A stretch of 64,000 nt of DNA from [Haemophilus] felis (GTDB lineage Bacteria > Pseudomonadota > Gammaproteobacteria > Enterobacterales > Pasteurellaceae). The position numbers and the translations under genes are program-made. The stretch is from contig MUYB01000020.1 in NCBI GenBank assembly GCA_002015125.1, positions 15,104 to 79,103 on the forward strand, given 5' to 3'. Below are positions 30,717-41,802 of the stretch, piece by piece (the first letter of the stretch is position 1; each line of letters starts with the position of its first letter). The notes under the pieces were generated by a model. It was not told where the DNA came from, searched no databases, and saw nothing but the letters and a program-made list of their open reading frames with translations.

Positions 30717-31009
30717 ATTTTCTCCTTGGTTTTATTGTTCTGAAATCAACATTTATAAAAATCAAGTCAAAAAATAAAAACACAAAAAACCCGTTCATTA
30801 TATAGAAAATTTGATGATAAGAAAGACAAATCTCAGATAACAGGTTGGACTTATTAGTTAGATCCTAGACAGTATGTTTTTACAACGCAGCTTTTAAAGA
30901 TAGTTTAGGTTTCCACAGCTGATTAGTTTTTCATAAAGGGATTTTTCCAATGAAGGTTCAATATAGAATCACTCATTAAGAAATTTGTGTTATTTGAGCG
31001 GTACAATAA
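30717..31009. other. Non-coding stretch upstream of the secreted-protein gene
   Basis: AT-rich DNA with no open frame of meaningful size. It should contain the promoter of the unknown secreted protein on the minus strand, but I see no convincing hexamer pair. No repeat or RNA gene is recognised. Confidence 0.6.
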
Positions 31010-31045
31010 AAAGGATCACATTTTTGATGTTGTGATCCTTTTTAG
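31008..31045 (-). terminator. Terminator of groEL
   Basis: Stem AAAGGATCACA (31010-31020)/TGTGATCCTTT (31031-31041), followed on the minus strand by TTTTTATTG. It lies 23 bp past the groEL stop. Confidence 0.9.
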
Positions 31046-31063
31046 TTATTCAATGAGAGGAAA

Positions 31064-32719
<1,656 letters not shown>

Positions 32720-32725
32720 TTATAT

Positions 32726-32795
32726 GTAGGATGGGCTTCAGCCCATCATGTGTCGTCGTTAATTCGTTTTAATGGTGGGTTAAGACCCACCCTAC
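32726..32795. repeat. REPIN-like element (two inverted REP sequences)
   Basis: A 70-bp element in the groES-groEL gap. One end is GTAG followed by a perfect 7-bp hairpin GATGGGC-TTCA-GCCCATC (32726-32747). The other end, on the opposite strand, is again GTAG followed by GGTGGGT-CTTA-ACCCACC (32795-32774). A GTAG head plus palindrome, in inverted pairs, is the definition of REP doublets (REPIN/BIME) moved by RAYT transposases. The hairpins could also stabilise the upstream groES mRNA. No other copy is seen in this window. Confidence 0.7.
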
Positions 32796-32797
32796 GT

Positions 32798-33088
32798 TTA
32801 TTCCACAATCGCTAAAATGTCGTTTTCAGAAATAATTAACACTTCTTCGCCGTCAATTTTTTCTGCTTTCACGCCGTAGCCGTCGTTGAAAATCACGGTG
32901 TCGCCAACTTTTACATCCAAAGGTTGAACGCTGCCGTTATCTAAAATACGACCTTTACCCACAGCTAATACTTTTGCACGGGTGGATTTTGTCGCCGCTG
33001 AACCTGTTAATACGATACCGCCAGCGGATCTAGTTTCAACTTCTTCACGTTTGATAATTACACGATCGTGTAATGGACGAATATTCAT
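32798..33088 (-). CDS. groES: Co-chaperonin GroES
   Basis: A 96-aa co-chaperonin that caps the GroEL chamber. It has the N-terminal [18 protein letters not shown], the mobile loop [15 protein letters not shown] (about 17-31) that contacts GroEL, and the usual C-terminal [11 protein letters not shown]. It is the first gene of the operon, transcribed from a heat-shock promoter about 50-80 bp upstream. Confidence 0.98.
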   Translation of the reverse strand: MNIRPLHDRVIIKREEVETRSAGGIVLTGSAATKSTRAKVLAVGKGRILDNGSVQPLDVKVGDTVIFNDGYGVKAEKIDGEEVLIISENDILAIVE

Positions 33089-33133
33089 TGATTTTACTCC
33101 TTATAAATGAGATGAGTGGTTTGAATGCGGACG

Positions 33134-33165
33134 CTATATAAGGTAGATTTTTTGAGTTTCAAGGG
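33134..33165 (-). promoter_or_regulatory. Sigma-32 heat-shock promoter of groES-groEL
   Basis: On the minus strand CCCTTGAAA (33165-33157), a 13-bp spacer, then CCTTATATAG. This matches the sigma-32 consensus CTTGAAA / CCCCATNT well; TTGAAA with TATATA at 16 bp could also serve sigma-70. No CIRCE element is visible. Confidence 0.8.
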
Positions 33166-33332
33166 AAAAAGTTAAATTATTTTTCACAAATTGAATCATT
33201 GATTTTTTAATGGCTTAAGATAAAAAAAGTCGGTTGAAAAAGACGCACAATTCATAGAAAGTAACACATCAAGCAAATTGGCGTTTGCCATTGCTTTTTT
33301 TAGCAAGATTTTGTTCAAACTGGAGAAACATA

Positions 33333-34751
33333 ATGACAGCAACAAGAAAAGAAGTGGATTTATTGGGTGAACGTGAAGTTCCAGCAGACGCATATTGGGG
33401 GATTCACACGCTCAGAGCGGTAGAAAATTTCAATATTTCAAATGCCGTGATTTCGGATATTCCTGAGTTTGTGCGTGGAATGGTGATGGTGAAAAAGGCG
33501 ACGGCGTTAGCTAATGGCGAGTTGGGAGCGATTCCGAGTAAAATTTCTCAAGCCATTGTTGCTGCCTGTGATGAAATTTTAGAAACTGGGAAATGCCTCG
33601 ATCAATTCCCTTCTGACGTATATCAAGGCGGTGCTGGGACGTCGGTGAATATGAATACCAACGAAGTGGTGGCGAACCTTGCCCTTGAATTTTTGGGACA
33701 TAAAAAAGGCGAATATCAATATTTAGATCCAATGGATCACGTTAACGCCAGTCAATCTACCAACGATGCTTACCCAACAGGTTTCCGTATTGCAGTATAT
33801 AACAGCATTATGACATTAGTGGCGAAAGTGCTTTATTTGCAACAAGGTTTTGAGAACAAAGCGAAAGAATTTGCCAACATCTTAAAAATGGGGCGGACAC
33901 AGTTGCAAGATGCAGTTCCGATGACTGTGGGCCAAGAATTTAAAGCTTTCTCTGTGTTATTAGATGAAGAAGTGAAAAATTTAACTCGCACTGCACAATT
34001 GTTGTTGGAAGTGAACTTAGGCGCTACCGCCATTGGCACAGGATTAAATACGCCTGAAGGTTATACGCCGTTAGTGGTTAAATATTTATCCGAAGTAACG
34101 GGTTTACCTTGTATCCCTGCGGAAAACTTGATTGAAGCCACTTCAGACTGCGGTGCATATGTAATGGTGCACGGCGCGTTAAAACGTACGGCGGTAAAAC
34201 TTTCCAAAGTATGTAACGATTTACGCTTGCTTTCCTCTGGTCCAAGAGCAGGATTAAATGAAATTAACTTGCCTGAATTGCAAGCGGGTTCTTCTATTAT
34301 GCCTGCTAAAGTGAATCCTGTGATTCCTGAAGTGGTGAATCAAGTGTGCTTTAAAGTGATTGGTAACGACGCGACTATTACTTTTGCTTCTGAAGCAGGA
34401 CAATTGCAATTAAACGTGATGGAGCCTGTAATTGGTCAAGCGATGTTTGAATCCATTGAGATTTTAACTAACGCCTGCGTTAACTTACGTGATAAATGTA
34501 TCGACGGTATCACAGTGAACAAAGAAGTTTGCGAAAACTATGTGTTTAACTCTATTGGTATCGTCACTTATCTGAATCCATTTATTGGCCATCACAATGG
34601 CGATCTTGTGGGTAAAATTTGTGCGAAAACAGGACGCGGTGTGAAAGAAGTGGTGTTGGAAAAAGGATTGCTGACAGAAGCGCAGTTAGACGATATTTTG
34701 TCTGTAGAAAATCTAATGAATCCAACTTATAAAGCAAAATTAAATAAATAA
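33333..34751 (+). CDS. aspA: Aspartate ammonia-lyase
   Basis: Converts aspartate to fumarate and ammonia, feeding fumarate respiration; 472 aa. The fumarase/aspartase signature [15 protein letters not shown] (near 320) and the [14 protein letters not shown] residues ([11 protein letters not shown], near 140) are complete. The start at 33333 ([15 protein letters not shown]) has GGAGAAA in front; the longer frame from 33285 is not conserved. It is divergent from groES and ends at a strong terminator. Confidence 0.96.
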   Translation: MTATRKEVDLLGEREVPADAYWGIHTLRAVENFNISNAVISDIPEFVRGMVMVKKATALANGELGAIPSKISQAIVAACDEILETGKCLDQFPSDVYQGGAGTSVNMNTNEVVANLALEFLGHKKGEYQYLDPMDHVNASQSTNDAYPTGFRIAVYNSIMTLVAKVLYLQQGFENKAKEFANILKMGRTQLQDAVPMTVGQEFKAFSVLLDEEVKNLTRTAQLLLEVNLGATAIGTGLNTPEGYTPLVVKYLSEVTGLPCIPAENLIEATSDCGAYVMVHGALKRTAVKLSKVCNDLRLLSSGPRAGLNEINLPELQAGSSIMPAKVNPVIPEVVNQVCFKVIGNDATITFASEAGQLQLNVMEPVIGQAMFESIEILTNACVNLRDKCIDGITVNKEVCENYVFNSIGIVTYLNPFIGHHNGDLVGKICAKTGRGVKEVVLEKGLLTEAQLDDILSVENLMNPTYKAKLNK

Positions 34752-34775
34752 GCGTTGTTTTTAATTCTATGAACA

Positions 34776-34806
34776 AAAAAGGGCGAAAATGATTCGCCCT
34801 TTTGTT
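34776..34806. terminator. Bidirectional terminator between aspA and ilvE
   Basis: Stem GGGCGAA (34781-34787)/TTCGCCC (34793-34799), with A's before and T's after, between convergent genes. Confidence 0.85.
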
Positions 34807-34818
34807 GTTATATCGCTC

Positions 34819-35838
34819 TTATTCCACTTTAACAATCCAGCCTTCTGGTGCAGGAATATCACCAAATTGAATACCCACTAATTCGTTATATAGTTTTGTG
34901 GTTATTTCCCCCACTTCTGTTTCAGAATAGAAAACGTGGAAGTTATCGCCATATTGAATACCGCCGATAGGGGTAATTACCGCCGCTGTACCGCAAGCAC
35001 CAGCTTCTTTAAATTGATCTAGTTGGTCAATATATACATCGCCTTCAATCACTTCTAAGCCTAGTCTTTCTTGGGCTAAGTGAAGCAGAGAGTATTTTGT
35101 AATGCTCGGTAAAATGGACGGTGAAAGTGGTGTAATAAATTTATTGTCTTTTGTAATACCAAAGAAGTTCGCTGAACCTACTTCTTCTATTTTAGTGTGA
35201 GTGGTTGGATCTAAATAAATACAATCAGCAAAACCTTGATTTTTTGCGCGCTTGCCAGGATATAAACTTGCAGCATAATTTCCACCCACTTTTGCTGCCC
35301 CTGTACCTTGTGGCGCGGCGCGATCATAATTAGATACTAAGAAGTTAGTTGGTTTTAAACCGCCTTTAAAGTAGGCTCCCACTGGGCAAACAAAAATAGA
35401 GAAAATATATTCAGGAGCAGGACTAACGCCGATGTTATCGCCAACGCCAATAAGAAATGGTCGTAAATAAAGCGTTGCACCAGAACCATAAGGCGCTAAC
35501 CATTCTTGATTAGCTTTCACAACTTGTTTACAAGCATCAATAAACATTTCTGTTGGCACTTCTGGCATTAATAAACGCTGGCAACTACGTTGCATACGTT
35601 CAGCATTTTGATCGGGGCGGAAAAGATTAATTGAACCGTCTTTACAGCGGTATGCTTTTAAACCTTCAAAGCATTGTTGACCATAATGTAGCGCCGTTGA
35701 GCCTTCGCTAATATGTAGGGTATTATCTTGAGTTAACTCACCTTTAGACCATTTACCATCTTTCCAATAAGCGATGTAGCGATAGTCTGTTTTGATATAA
35801 CTAAAGCCTAAATTTTGCCAATCTATATTTTTTGTCAT
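34819..35838 (-). CDS. ilvE: Branched-chain amino acid aminotransferase
   Basis: PLP enzyme of 339 aa making valine, leucine and isoleucine from their keto acids. It is of the longer BCAT type (as in mitochondria and Bacillus), not the 309-aa E. coli IlvE. The PLP lysine is in [14 protein letters not shown] (near 195) and the fold-type IV motif [11 protein letters not shown] follows near 230. The start at 35838 ([11 protein letters not shown]) has AAGGA directly upstream, inside an alternative start at 35853. A terminator and a Leu/Ile/Val-rich short frame lie upstream, suggesting attenuation control. Confidence 0.93.
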   Translation of the reverse strand: MTKNIDWQNLGFSYIKTDYRYIAYWKDGKWSKGELTQDNTLHISEGSTALHYGQQCFEGLKAYRCKDGSINLFRPDQNAERMQRSCQRLLMPEVPTEMFIDACKQVVKANQEWLAPYGSGATLYLRPFLIGVGDNIGVSPAPEYIFSIFVCPVGAYFKGGLKPTNFLVSNYDRAAPQGTGAAKVGGNYAASLYPGKRAKNQGFADCIYLDPTTHTKIEEVGSANFFGITKDNKFITPLSPSILPSITKYSLLHLAQERLGLEVIEGDVYIDQLDQFKEAGACGTAAVITPIGGIQYGDNFHVFYSETEVGEITTKLYNELVGIQFGDIPAPEGWIVKVE

Positions 35839-35942
35839 TATTTTATCCTTCATGTTGTGTTTAAAAACGATGTTTTAAATCTACACCATTATTAGAGCCT
35901 TGCAAGGCATTTTATGGAAAAAATATTTTTCCTAAAATTTAG

Positions 35943-35972
35943 GCAAAAAAAACACCACTCATAGAGTGGCGT
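35943..35972 (-). terminator. Terminator-like hairpin upstream of ilvE (possible attenuator)
   Basis: On the minus strand CGCCACTC-TAT-GAGTGGTG followed by eight T residues: an 8-bp stem (one G-U pair) with a classic U-run. It lies 105 bp before the ilvE start. It could be an attenuator in the ilvE leader or the end of transcription from argR-yfcH 270 bp upstream. Confidence 0.75.
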
Positions 35973-36012
35973 AAATCATTAATACAGGAAGTAAAATTGA
36001 GTAATTCAACAT
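35959..36012 (-). CDS. Candidate ilvE leader peptide (17 aa)
   Basis: A short frame MLNYSILLPVLMIYATL: eight of 17 residues are Leu, Ile or Val, the substrates/products of IlvE. Its stop codon lies in the loop region of the terminator stem, the geometry expected of ribosome-mediated attenuation. Against it: no clear Shine-Dalgarno sequence, and a TTGACA just upstream of the ATG could be a promoter element that would start transcription inside the frame. No clear antiterminator pairing was found. Treat as a hypothesis. Confidence 0.35.
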   Translation of the reverse strand: MLNYSILLPVLMIYATL

Positions 36013-36241
36013 TGTTGTCAAACTACTATGTTTGGTCAGTAAAATGTATCCAAACAATATGCAAACACAACATCATACTTAAGTCGGAAACTCTTTAAGC
36101 CATTAAGGAATTAACAAGCATTAAGTATGTCGGGCATTTTATTCAGAATGATTGCGTCCAACAAAGGATATTTTTTTATTTGATGGATTAGAAAAATTAA
36201 TCCTAAATAGGTGAAAGTTGTGATAAACAAGATACTGAAAT

Positions 36242-37120
36242 TTATAAAGAGTCTAGAAAATCTTGCAAATTATTGCATTGAAAGCGAAAGCCCGATTGTA
36301 TTAATTTTTCGGGTATGACGGCTTGGCTATCTAAAAGTAAACGCGCTCGTTCTCCAAGAACAAGATGTAATAGCCAGCAGGGAACTGGAGCAAAAGTGGG
36401 AACCTTTAAATAACGCCCTAATTGATGATTAAAGTTTGCATTTGTTACCGGCGTTGGTGAAGTCAAATTGAATGCGCCTTGGCATTGATGTTGTTCTAGT
36501 AAAAAAATGATAGCGGAGACAGCATCTGGCAATCCTATCCAACTCCAATACTGTGTTCCTTGTCCTAATTTTCCACCTAAACCATATCTATACAGTTTAA
36601 ACATTTTTGCAAAAGCACCTTGTTGTTTATCCAACACCATGCCTGTGCGTAATAAACAAGTTCGGGTGTGGGCCTGTTGTGCAGTTTGTTCCCATTTATT
36701 GCATAGTTTCGCAGTAAAGCTATCGCCGCTAGGAAATTGCTCAGTTAATAGTTTATCGCCGCAGTCGCCATAATAGCCTGTGGCAGAGGCAGAAATAAAC
36801 ACCTCTGGAGGTGAGTTACTTTGATTAATGTATTTTACTAATTGGGAGGTTAAGAAAATTCGACTTTCCTGTAAGCGCTTTTTTTGTGATGCCGTCCAAG
36901 TACGAGCAAAAATAGGTTCCCCTGCTAAATTGATTACGGCGTCAAAGTTATTAAAGTCAGTAAAAACAGATAAGTCCTGTACTAATTTAACCTTTGTTGG
37001 AAGTTGCATTTGTGCTTTGTTTACATCACGCACTAAGGCCATTATCTGATGTTTTTCATTTAATCTCTGGCAAAGGGTGCTACCAATCAAGCCCGTTGCG
37101 CCGGTAATCAGAATCTCCAT
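36242..37120 (-). CDS. yfcH: TIGR01777-family NAD(P)-binding epimerase-like protein
   Basis: A 292-aa protein of the YfcH/SulA-like atypical short-chain dehydrogenase family. It has the N-terminal nucleotide loop ITGATGLIGSTL (5-16), the motif INLAGEPIFARTWT (about 64-77), SASATGYYGDCGD (about 112) and the domain of unknown function at the C-terminus. The substrate is unknown. It lies 10 bp after argR and so is probably in its transcript. Confidence 0.88.
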   Translation of the reverse strand: MEILITGATGLIGSTLCQRLNEKHQIMALVRDVNKAQMQLPTKVKLVQDLSVFTDFNNFDAVINLAGEPIFARTWTASQKKRLQESRIFLTSQLVKYINQSNSPPEVFISASATGYYGDCGDKLLTEQFPSGDSFTAKLCNKWEQTAQQAHTRTCLLRTGMVLDKQQGAFAKMFKLYRYGLGGKLGQGTQYWSWIGLPDAVSAIIFLLEQHQCQGAFNLTSPTPVTNANFNHQLGRYLKVPTFAPVPCWLLHLVLGERARLLLDSQAVIPEKLIQSGFRFQCNNLQDFLDSL

Positions 37121-37130
37121 AAACTCTCAG

Positions 37131-37607
37131 TTATAAAGTGGTGTTAAATAACTCGCTAATACTTTCAAATAGTTGAATCACATCAGAATCTTTAGTTGGC
37201 GTTACAAAAATAGTGTCATCGCCAGCAATAGTGCCCAAGATACCGTCTGCTTTTCCTATAGAATCCAATAAACGAGCGATCAACTGAGCTGCACCTGGTG
37301 TGGTTTTGATCACCACGATAAAATTATTGTAATCAATATCTAACACCAGATTTTTTAATGGGCTTTTAGTGTTAGGTACGCTAAGTTCATTTGGTAAACA
37401 ATACACCATTTCCATTCTAGTATTGCGTGTGCGTACCGCACCAAATTTAGTGAGCATACGGGATACTTTTGACTGATTAATTTGATGAAAACCAAGTTCT
37501 TGTAGCGCCGTTACTATCTCATTTTGAGAACCAAAACGTTCTTGTGCCAATAGGCCTTTGAATGCGTCGGATAGGTTATCAGTTTTTTCATATTTTTCAT
37601 ATTGCAT
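37131..37607 (-). CDS. argR: Arginine repressor ArgR
   Basis: Hexameric arginine-dependent regulator of 158 aa. The N-terminal winged helix includes [20 protein letters not shown] and [16 protein letters not shown]; the C-terminal domain binds arginine, with the conserved [11 protein letters not shown] (about 127-137) containing the GD-D residues. Two ARG boxes just upstream indicate autoregulation. Confidence 0.96.
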   Translation of the reverse strand: MQYEKYEKTDNLSDAFKGLLAQERFGSQNEIVTALQELGFHQINQSKVSRMLTKFGAVRTRNTRMEMVYCLPNELSVPNTKSPLKNLVLDIDYNNFIVVIKTTPGAAQLIARLLDSIGKADGILGTIAGDDTIFVTPTKDSDVIQLFESISELFNTTL

Positions 37608-37647
37608 GGTTCGGCTCTCCAGAATAAATCACAGTTTAAGCGCGAAA

Positions 37648-37676
37648 TTTTGCATAAAATTGCATAAATATGCAAA
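37648..37676 (-). promoter_or_regulatory. Tandem ARG boxes upstream of argR
   Basis: TTTTGCATAAAATTGCAT (37648-37665) and TTGCATAAATATGCAA (37660-37675) resemble the ARG box pattern TGNAT-W4-ATNCA, 41-69 bp upstream of argR. Confidence 0.75.
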
Positions 37677-37799
37677 TAAAATTTATTTTTACTTTAGAGT
37701 TGTTTTTTTTTGAGCAATTTATAATAGTTGTCCAATGATTTCTTGGTGAAATCATTCTATGCAAATCCCAATAAAACTTAGTTCCTAACGAGGTCACTT

Positions 37800-38408
37800 A
37801 TGAAAAAGACAACCGCAATTTTATTATTCTCAGCACTAGTTTCTGGTGGAGCGTTTGCTGCAACTCCAAGCTTCGATAATTTGTTCTCAGGTGGTAATAG
37901 TAGTTTAGAAAATTTATCTAATGAAGATTTTGATGCATTAAAAGAAGAAGCGCTTAATGGTGAAGAAGCTAAAGAAGATGCAAAATATTTCGCTGAATAC
38001 AAAAAAAATTATGAAAAAGTAAAAGAATCAGTATTAGATGCGGTAGCAGATGATAATTCTGCTATTTTAGATGATGCGAACACCGCAAAATTCGTTACCA
38101 TTGAACATCTCAAAGTTACCCGTCATAACAGCCAAAAAATCCAACAAAACGCAAATAAAATTTCATCGCTAGATCAAAAATTAAAACGTGGTTTGGCTAC
38201 TCAAGCTGCCTTAAATGGCTTATTTCAACCTTATAACGTTGGTAAAATGAACCTGTCAGTGGCAGTGGGAGGATATGAATCTCAAAGCGCATTGGCCATC
38301 GGTTCTGGTTATCGTTTTAATGACAAATTGGCGGTAAAAATGGGCGTAGCATTTTCAGTTAATGGTGGCGGCACAGCTTACAACGTTGGTGCTAACTACG
38401 AGTTCTAA
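37800..38408 (+). CDS. Short trimeric-autotransporter-like protein (YadA anchor)
   Basis: A 202-aa exported protein: signal peptide to about residue 20 (SGGAFA-AT), an acidic helical stretch (30-75), a coiled-coil-like segment with IQQNANKISSLDQKLKRGLAT (about 113-135), then a C-terminal membrane anchor of four beta strands (about 145-202: MNLSVAVGGYESQSALAIGS, YRFNDKLAVKMGVAFSV, YNVGANYEF). The end matches the YadA/Hia anchor that trimerises in the outer membrane, but the passenger is tiny compared with usual adhesins of 400 to thousands of residues. It could be a real mini-protein or the remains of a larger adhesin; the intact signal and good terminator favour a real gene. Confidence 0.8.
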   Translation: MKKTTAILLFSALVSGGAFAATPSFDNLFSGGNSSLENLSNEDFDALKEEALNGEEAKEDAKYFAEYKKNYEKVKESVLDAVADDNSAILDDANTAKFVTIEHLKVTRHNSQKIQQNANKISSLDQKLKRGLATQAALNGLFQPYNVGKMNLSVAVGGYESQSALAIGSGYRFNDKLAVKMGVAFSVNGGGTAYNVGANYEF

Positions 38409-38423
38409 TTTCTGCTGGAGAAT

Positions 38424-38460
38424 CAAACAGTGAAGTTTAATGGCTTCACTGTTTTTTTAT
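38424..38460 (+). terminator. Terminator of the YadA-like gene
   Basis: Stem AAACAGTGAAG (38425-38435)/CTTCACTGTTT (38444-38454) followed by T residues. Confidence 0.9.
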
Positions 38461-38592
38461 GTAAAAAATACAGGATTGGAGCACTAAATTTAAACGCAAA
38501 ATGTGATATAGCACATATCTTGGGGCTTAATCTGCTGATGAATTTATTGTATTATTTTGGGCATATCTCACCTAACTAAAGGAAAATTCTCT

Positions 38593-40242
38593 ATGAAAAA
38601 CATCAATCCAAGCAAAACCGCAGCATGGCAAGCTCTTGAGCAACATAAACAGCAACAAGCTGGCGTCACCATTCAACAATTATTTGCCCAAGAACAAAAT
38701 CGCTTCCAGCACTATTCCTTAAGCTTCAACGATGAAATCCTTGTGGATTTTTCCAAAAATAATATCACCCAAGAAACCTTGAAATTATTACGTCAATTGG
38801 CGCAAGAATGTGAATTGCCAAGCGCAATGAAAGCGATGTTTAGCGGTGAAAAAATCAATCGCACGGAAAATCGCGCGGTGTTACACGTCGCCTTGCGTAA
38901 CCGTGCTAACACACCAATTTTGGTAGATAACAAAGATGTGATGCCAGAAGTGAATGCGGTGTTGGCAAAAATGAAAAATTTCTGTGAGCAAATTATTTCA
39001 GGACAATGGAAAGGTTACACAGGTAAAGCCATTACTGACGTGATCAACATTGGTATCGGCGGTTCAGATTTAGGACCTTATATGGTAACGGAAGCGTTAC
39101 GCCCTTATAAAAATCACTTAAATATGCACTTTGTGTCTAATGTGGACGGCACGCATATTGCGGAAACCTTGAAAAAAGTCAATCCTGAAACCACCCTTGT
39201 TTTAATCGCCTCAAAAACCTTTACCACCCAAGAAACTATGACCAACGCGCATTCTGCGCGTGATTGGTTCTTAGCCAGTGCGAAAGAGGTTAAACATGTG
39301 GCGAAACATTTTGCGGCGCTTTCTACCAATGCAAAAGCGGTCGCGGAATTTGGTATTGATACCGCCAATATGTTTGAGTTCTGGGATTGGGTTGGTGGTC
39401 GTTATTCTTTATGGTCCGCAATTGGTTTATCTATTGCGCTTTCCATTGGCTTTGACAATTTTGAAGCCTTGCTTGCAGGGGCGCACGCAATGGATAACCA
39501 CTTCCGCGATGCGCCAATGGAACAAAATATTCCAATCACGCTGGCGCTAGTAGGCTTATGGAACACCAGTTTCCTTGGTGCGCAAACAGAAGCGATTTTA
39601 CCTTATGATCAATATTTACACCGTTTCGCCGCATATTTCCAACAAGGCAATATGGAATCTAATGGTAAATATGTGGACCGTAATGGCGAGGTGATTGACA
39701 ACTACCAAACAGGTCCAATTATTTGGGGTGAACCTGGTACTAATGGTCAACACGCCTTCTACCAATTAATCCATCAAGGCACGACGTTAATTCCTTGTGA
39801 TTTCATCGCGCCAGCGCAAACCCACAATCCATTAGCAGATCATCATGCTAAATTATTGTCTAACTTCTTTGCCCAAACAGAAGCTCTAGCCTTTGGTAAA
39901 ACAAAAGAAGAAGTGGAAGCGGAATTTGCGAAAGCGGGTAAATCCTTGGACGACGTGAAAGAGGTTGTGCCATTCAAAGTCTTCACTGGCAACAAACCAA
40001 CCAACTCGATTTTGTTACAAAAAATCACACCATTTAGTTTAGGTGCGTTGATCGCCATTTATGAACATAAAATCTTTGTACAAGGTATTTTGTTTAATAT
40101 TTACAGTTTCGATCAATGGGGTGTTGAGCTGGGCAAACAACTAGCTAATCGCATCTTACCTGAATTACAAGGCGCAGAAGAGGTGACTAGCCACGACAGC
40201 TCCACCAATGGCTTGATTAATCAATTTAAAGCCTGGCGATAA
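38593..40242 (+). CDS. pgi: Glucose-6-phosphate isomerase
   Basis: Glycolytic enzyme of 549 aa, the same length as E. coli Pgi, interconverting glucose-6-phosphate and fructose-6-phosphate. The signature motifs are [11 protein letters not shown] (about 152-162), [12 protein letters not shown] (about 268-279) and the second PGI signature with Lys in [13 protein letters not shown] near the C-terminus (about 508). The start at 38593 (MKNINPSKT) has AAAGGA before it. It is monocistronic. Confidence 0.97.
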   Translation: MKNINPSKTAAWQALEQHKQQQAGVTIQQLFAQEQNRFQHYSLSFNDEILVDFSKNNITQETLKLLRQLAQECELPSAMKAMFSGEKINRTENRAVLHVALRNRANTPILVDNKDVMPEVNAVLAKMKNFCEQIISGQWKGYTGKAITDVINIGIGGSDLGPYMVTEALRPYKNHLNMHFVSNVDGTHIAETLKKVNPETTLVLIASKTFTTQETMTNAHSARDWFLASAKEVKHVAKHFAALSTNAKAVAEFGIDTANMFEFWDWVGGRYSLWSAIGLSIALSIGFDNFEALLAGAHAMDNHFRDAPMEQNIPITLALVGLWNTSFLGAQTEAILPYDQYLHRFAAYFQQGNMESNGKYVDRNGEVIDNYQTGPIIWGEPGTNGQHAFYQLIHQGTTLIPCDFIAPAQTHNPLADHHAKLLSNFFAQTEALAFGKTKEEVEAEFAKAGKSLDDVKEVVPFKVFTGNKPTNSILLQKITPFSLGALIAIYEHKIFVQGILFNIYSFDQWGVELGKQLANRILPELQGAEEVTSHDSSTNGLINQFKAWR

Positions 40243-40258
40243 GGTAAAATATAAACAA

Positions 40259-40286
40259 TTAAGGGCGCTCAATAGCGCCCTTTTAT
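40259..40286 (+). terminator. Terminator of pgi
   Basis: Stem AAGGGCGCT (40261-40269)/AGCGCCCTT (40274-40282) with a 4-nt loop and trailing T's. Confidence 0.9.
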
Positions 40287-40462
40287 TTTGTTAAAATCCT
40301 TACACAATCATATCGTAATTTTGTGTGGCGATTAGGTGCAATAAAATGGCTTAATGGTTCAGTTTTTTTCAAAAAGTTCCCAAAAAAATATAAAAAAATT
40401 TTAATTTTTCTATTGACTTTATGTAACGTGTTGAAAAATAAGGTTTTTTTTGCAAAATTTGA

Positions 40463-40491
40463 TTGACGAATTTGTTTAATTCTTTTATCTT
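40463..40491 (+). promoter_or_regulatory. Probable porin promoter
   Basis: TTGACG (40463-40468), a 17-bp spacer, TATCTT (40486-40491), in a very AT-rich stretch; it would give a 5' untranslated leader of about 135 nt. The rest of 40287-40462 shows no gene. Confidence 0.55.
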
Positions 40492-40584
40492 TTTTACCGC
40501 TAATTTCATAGCGCATTTACCTTAAATTGTTTCAACAATTGAGTTATTTGGGGTTATAAAATTGGCTAATTTAGCAAAAACAAC

Positions 40585-40614
40585 GTAGCGTCATCTTGCG
40601 GTGACGCTACTTTT
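40585..40614 (+). promoter_or_regulatory. Stem-loop in the porin 5' leader
   Basis: A perfect 9-bp stem GTAGCGTCA (40585-40593)/TGACGCTAC (40602-40610) followed by TTTT, 25 bp before the porin start. It may stabilise the mRNA, act as a weak terminator releasing a leader RNA, or control access to the ribosome site. The role is inferred from structure and position. Confidence 0.6.
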
Positions 40615-40634
40615 CCACATAAAAGGTAATTATT

Positions 40635-41774
40635 ATGAAAAAGACAATCGTAGCATTAACAGTAGCTGCATTAGCGGCAACTTCTGCAAACGCAGCAGTG
40701 GTTTATAATCAAGATGGCACTAAAGTAGAAGTGTCTGGTCAAGTACGTCTTCTTTTAGATAAATCAAGCACAAAATACAAATACGCTACCCCAGGTTTCG
40801 TTGACGCAAGCACAAGCAAACGTGTTGACTTATTAAACGACAGTTCTCGCGTTGATTTTAGTGCTTCACAAGAGTTAGGTAACGGTTTATCTGCTTTTGG
40901 TTTTGCGCGCGTAAAATTTTCAGATAAAAACTTTGGCAATGCATTCGAATTAGATCAACTTTACACTGGTTTCAAATTTGATGGTGTAGGTAAATTAAGC
41001 TTCGGTAAACAAGTTACCGTTGCTGATGGTTTAAATGCGTCTGACTACACTTACAAATTAAGTGGCGTTAACCAAGTAATTACTAACGGCAACAAAGTGG
41101 TTTCCTTCAAAGCAGAAAACATTGCTAACACAGGTGCTCACGCTGGTTTAAGCTATGTATTTGATGATTCGGCAGATAAAGCTTCTGAAAACAACCGTGC
41201 TGTTGTATTAGCGGCAGGTTATGAAAATAATTTTGATGGCTTAGGTGTGAAATTCAATACTGCATATAGCCATAAAAAAGCTTCTAAAACACATGCTGAA
41301 AAAGCATTTTTAGTTGCTTCTGAAGTATCTTATGCAGGCTTCAGCTTTGGTGTAGATTATTCACAAGCTAAAGCAACTAATGAGCAATCATTTAGTGATG
41401 CCTTCCTCAAAACAGAAGCCGTTGGTGGTGTTGCGAAAGTTGATTTTTTTGCTGGAAAAGTAAGAGCATTAGAAATTGGTGCAAAATATCAAATTAACGA
41501 TGATGCAAAAGTATATGGCGTTTATAAAAATGTTAAATACAGCAATTTAGTAGCTGAAGCAAGCGCGCCATTGTCTGCGGGAAGCCCTGTTGTGCGTGGT
41601 CCTGTTAACGGCTCAGCTAAATCAGCTAAATTATCTGGCTTTGCTTTAGGTGCTGGCTACAATCTTCACAAAAATGTGGAAACCTTTGTTGAGTTAGGTA
41701 GAGAGGTATTGAAATATGATGCCATTAAACAAACTGACAGCAAAGCTCATGTAGGTTTACGCGTACATTTCTAA
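40635..41774 (+). CDS. Major outer-membrane porin (OmpP2/OmpH-like)
   Basis: General diffusion porin of 379 aa: signal peptide ending ANA-A (about 20), then alternating beta strands through to the terminal RVHF, whose final Phe is the outer-membrane sorting signal. The N-terminal VVYNQDGTKVEVSGQVRLLL and the SFGKQVTVADGLNASDYTY loop-strand pattern are typical of Pasteurellaceae porins related to OmpP2 of Haemophilus and OmpH of Pasteurella. Surface loops such as residues about 300-340 (SAPLSAGSPVVRGPVNGSAK) are likely variable antigenic regions. It has its own promoter and a structured leader. Confidence 0.9.
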   Translation: MKKTIVALTVAALAATSANAAVVYNQDGTKVEVSGQVRLLLDKSSTKYKYATPGFVDASTSKRVDLLNDSSRVDFSASQELGNGLSAFGFARVKFSDKNFGNAFELDQLYTGFKFDGVGKLSFGKQVTVADGLNASDYTYKLSGVNQVITNGNKVVSFKAENIANTGAHAGLSYVFDDSADKASENNRAVVLAAGYENNFDGLGVKFNTAYSHKKASKTHAEKAFLVASEVSYAGFSFGVDYSQAKATNEQSFSDAFLKTEAVGGVAKVDFFAGKVRALEIGAKYQINDDAKVYGVYKNVKYSNLVAEASAPLSAGSPVVRGPVNGSAKSAKLSGFALGAGYNLHKNVETFVELGREVLKYDAIKQTDSKAHVGLRVHF

Positions 41775-41802
41775 TTTAGTTTAACTAAATTATTCTCATA
41801 AA

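Noticed and set aside
40283..40516. A 77-aa minus-strand frame in the pgi-porin gap
   Set aside because: Lys/Phe-rich translation of AT-rich DNA, no convincing ribosome site, and it covers the porin promoter.
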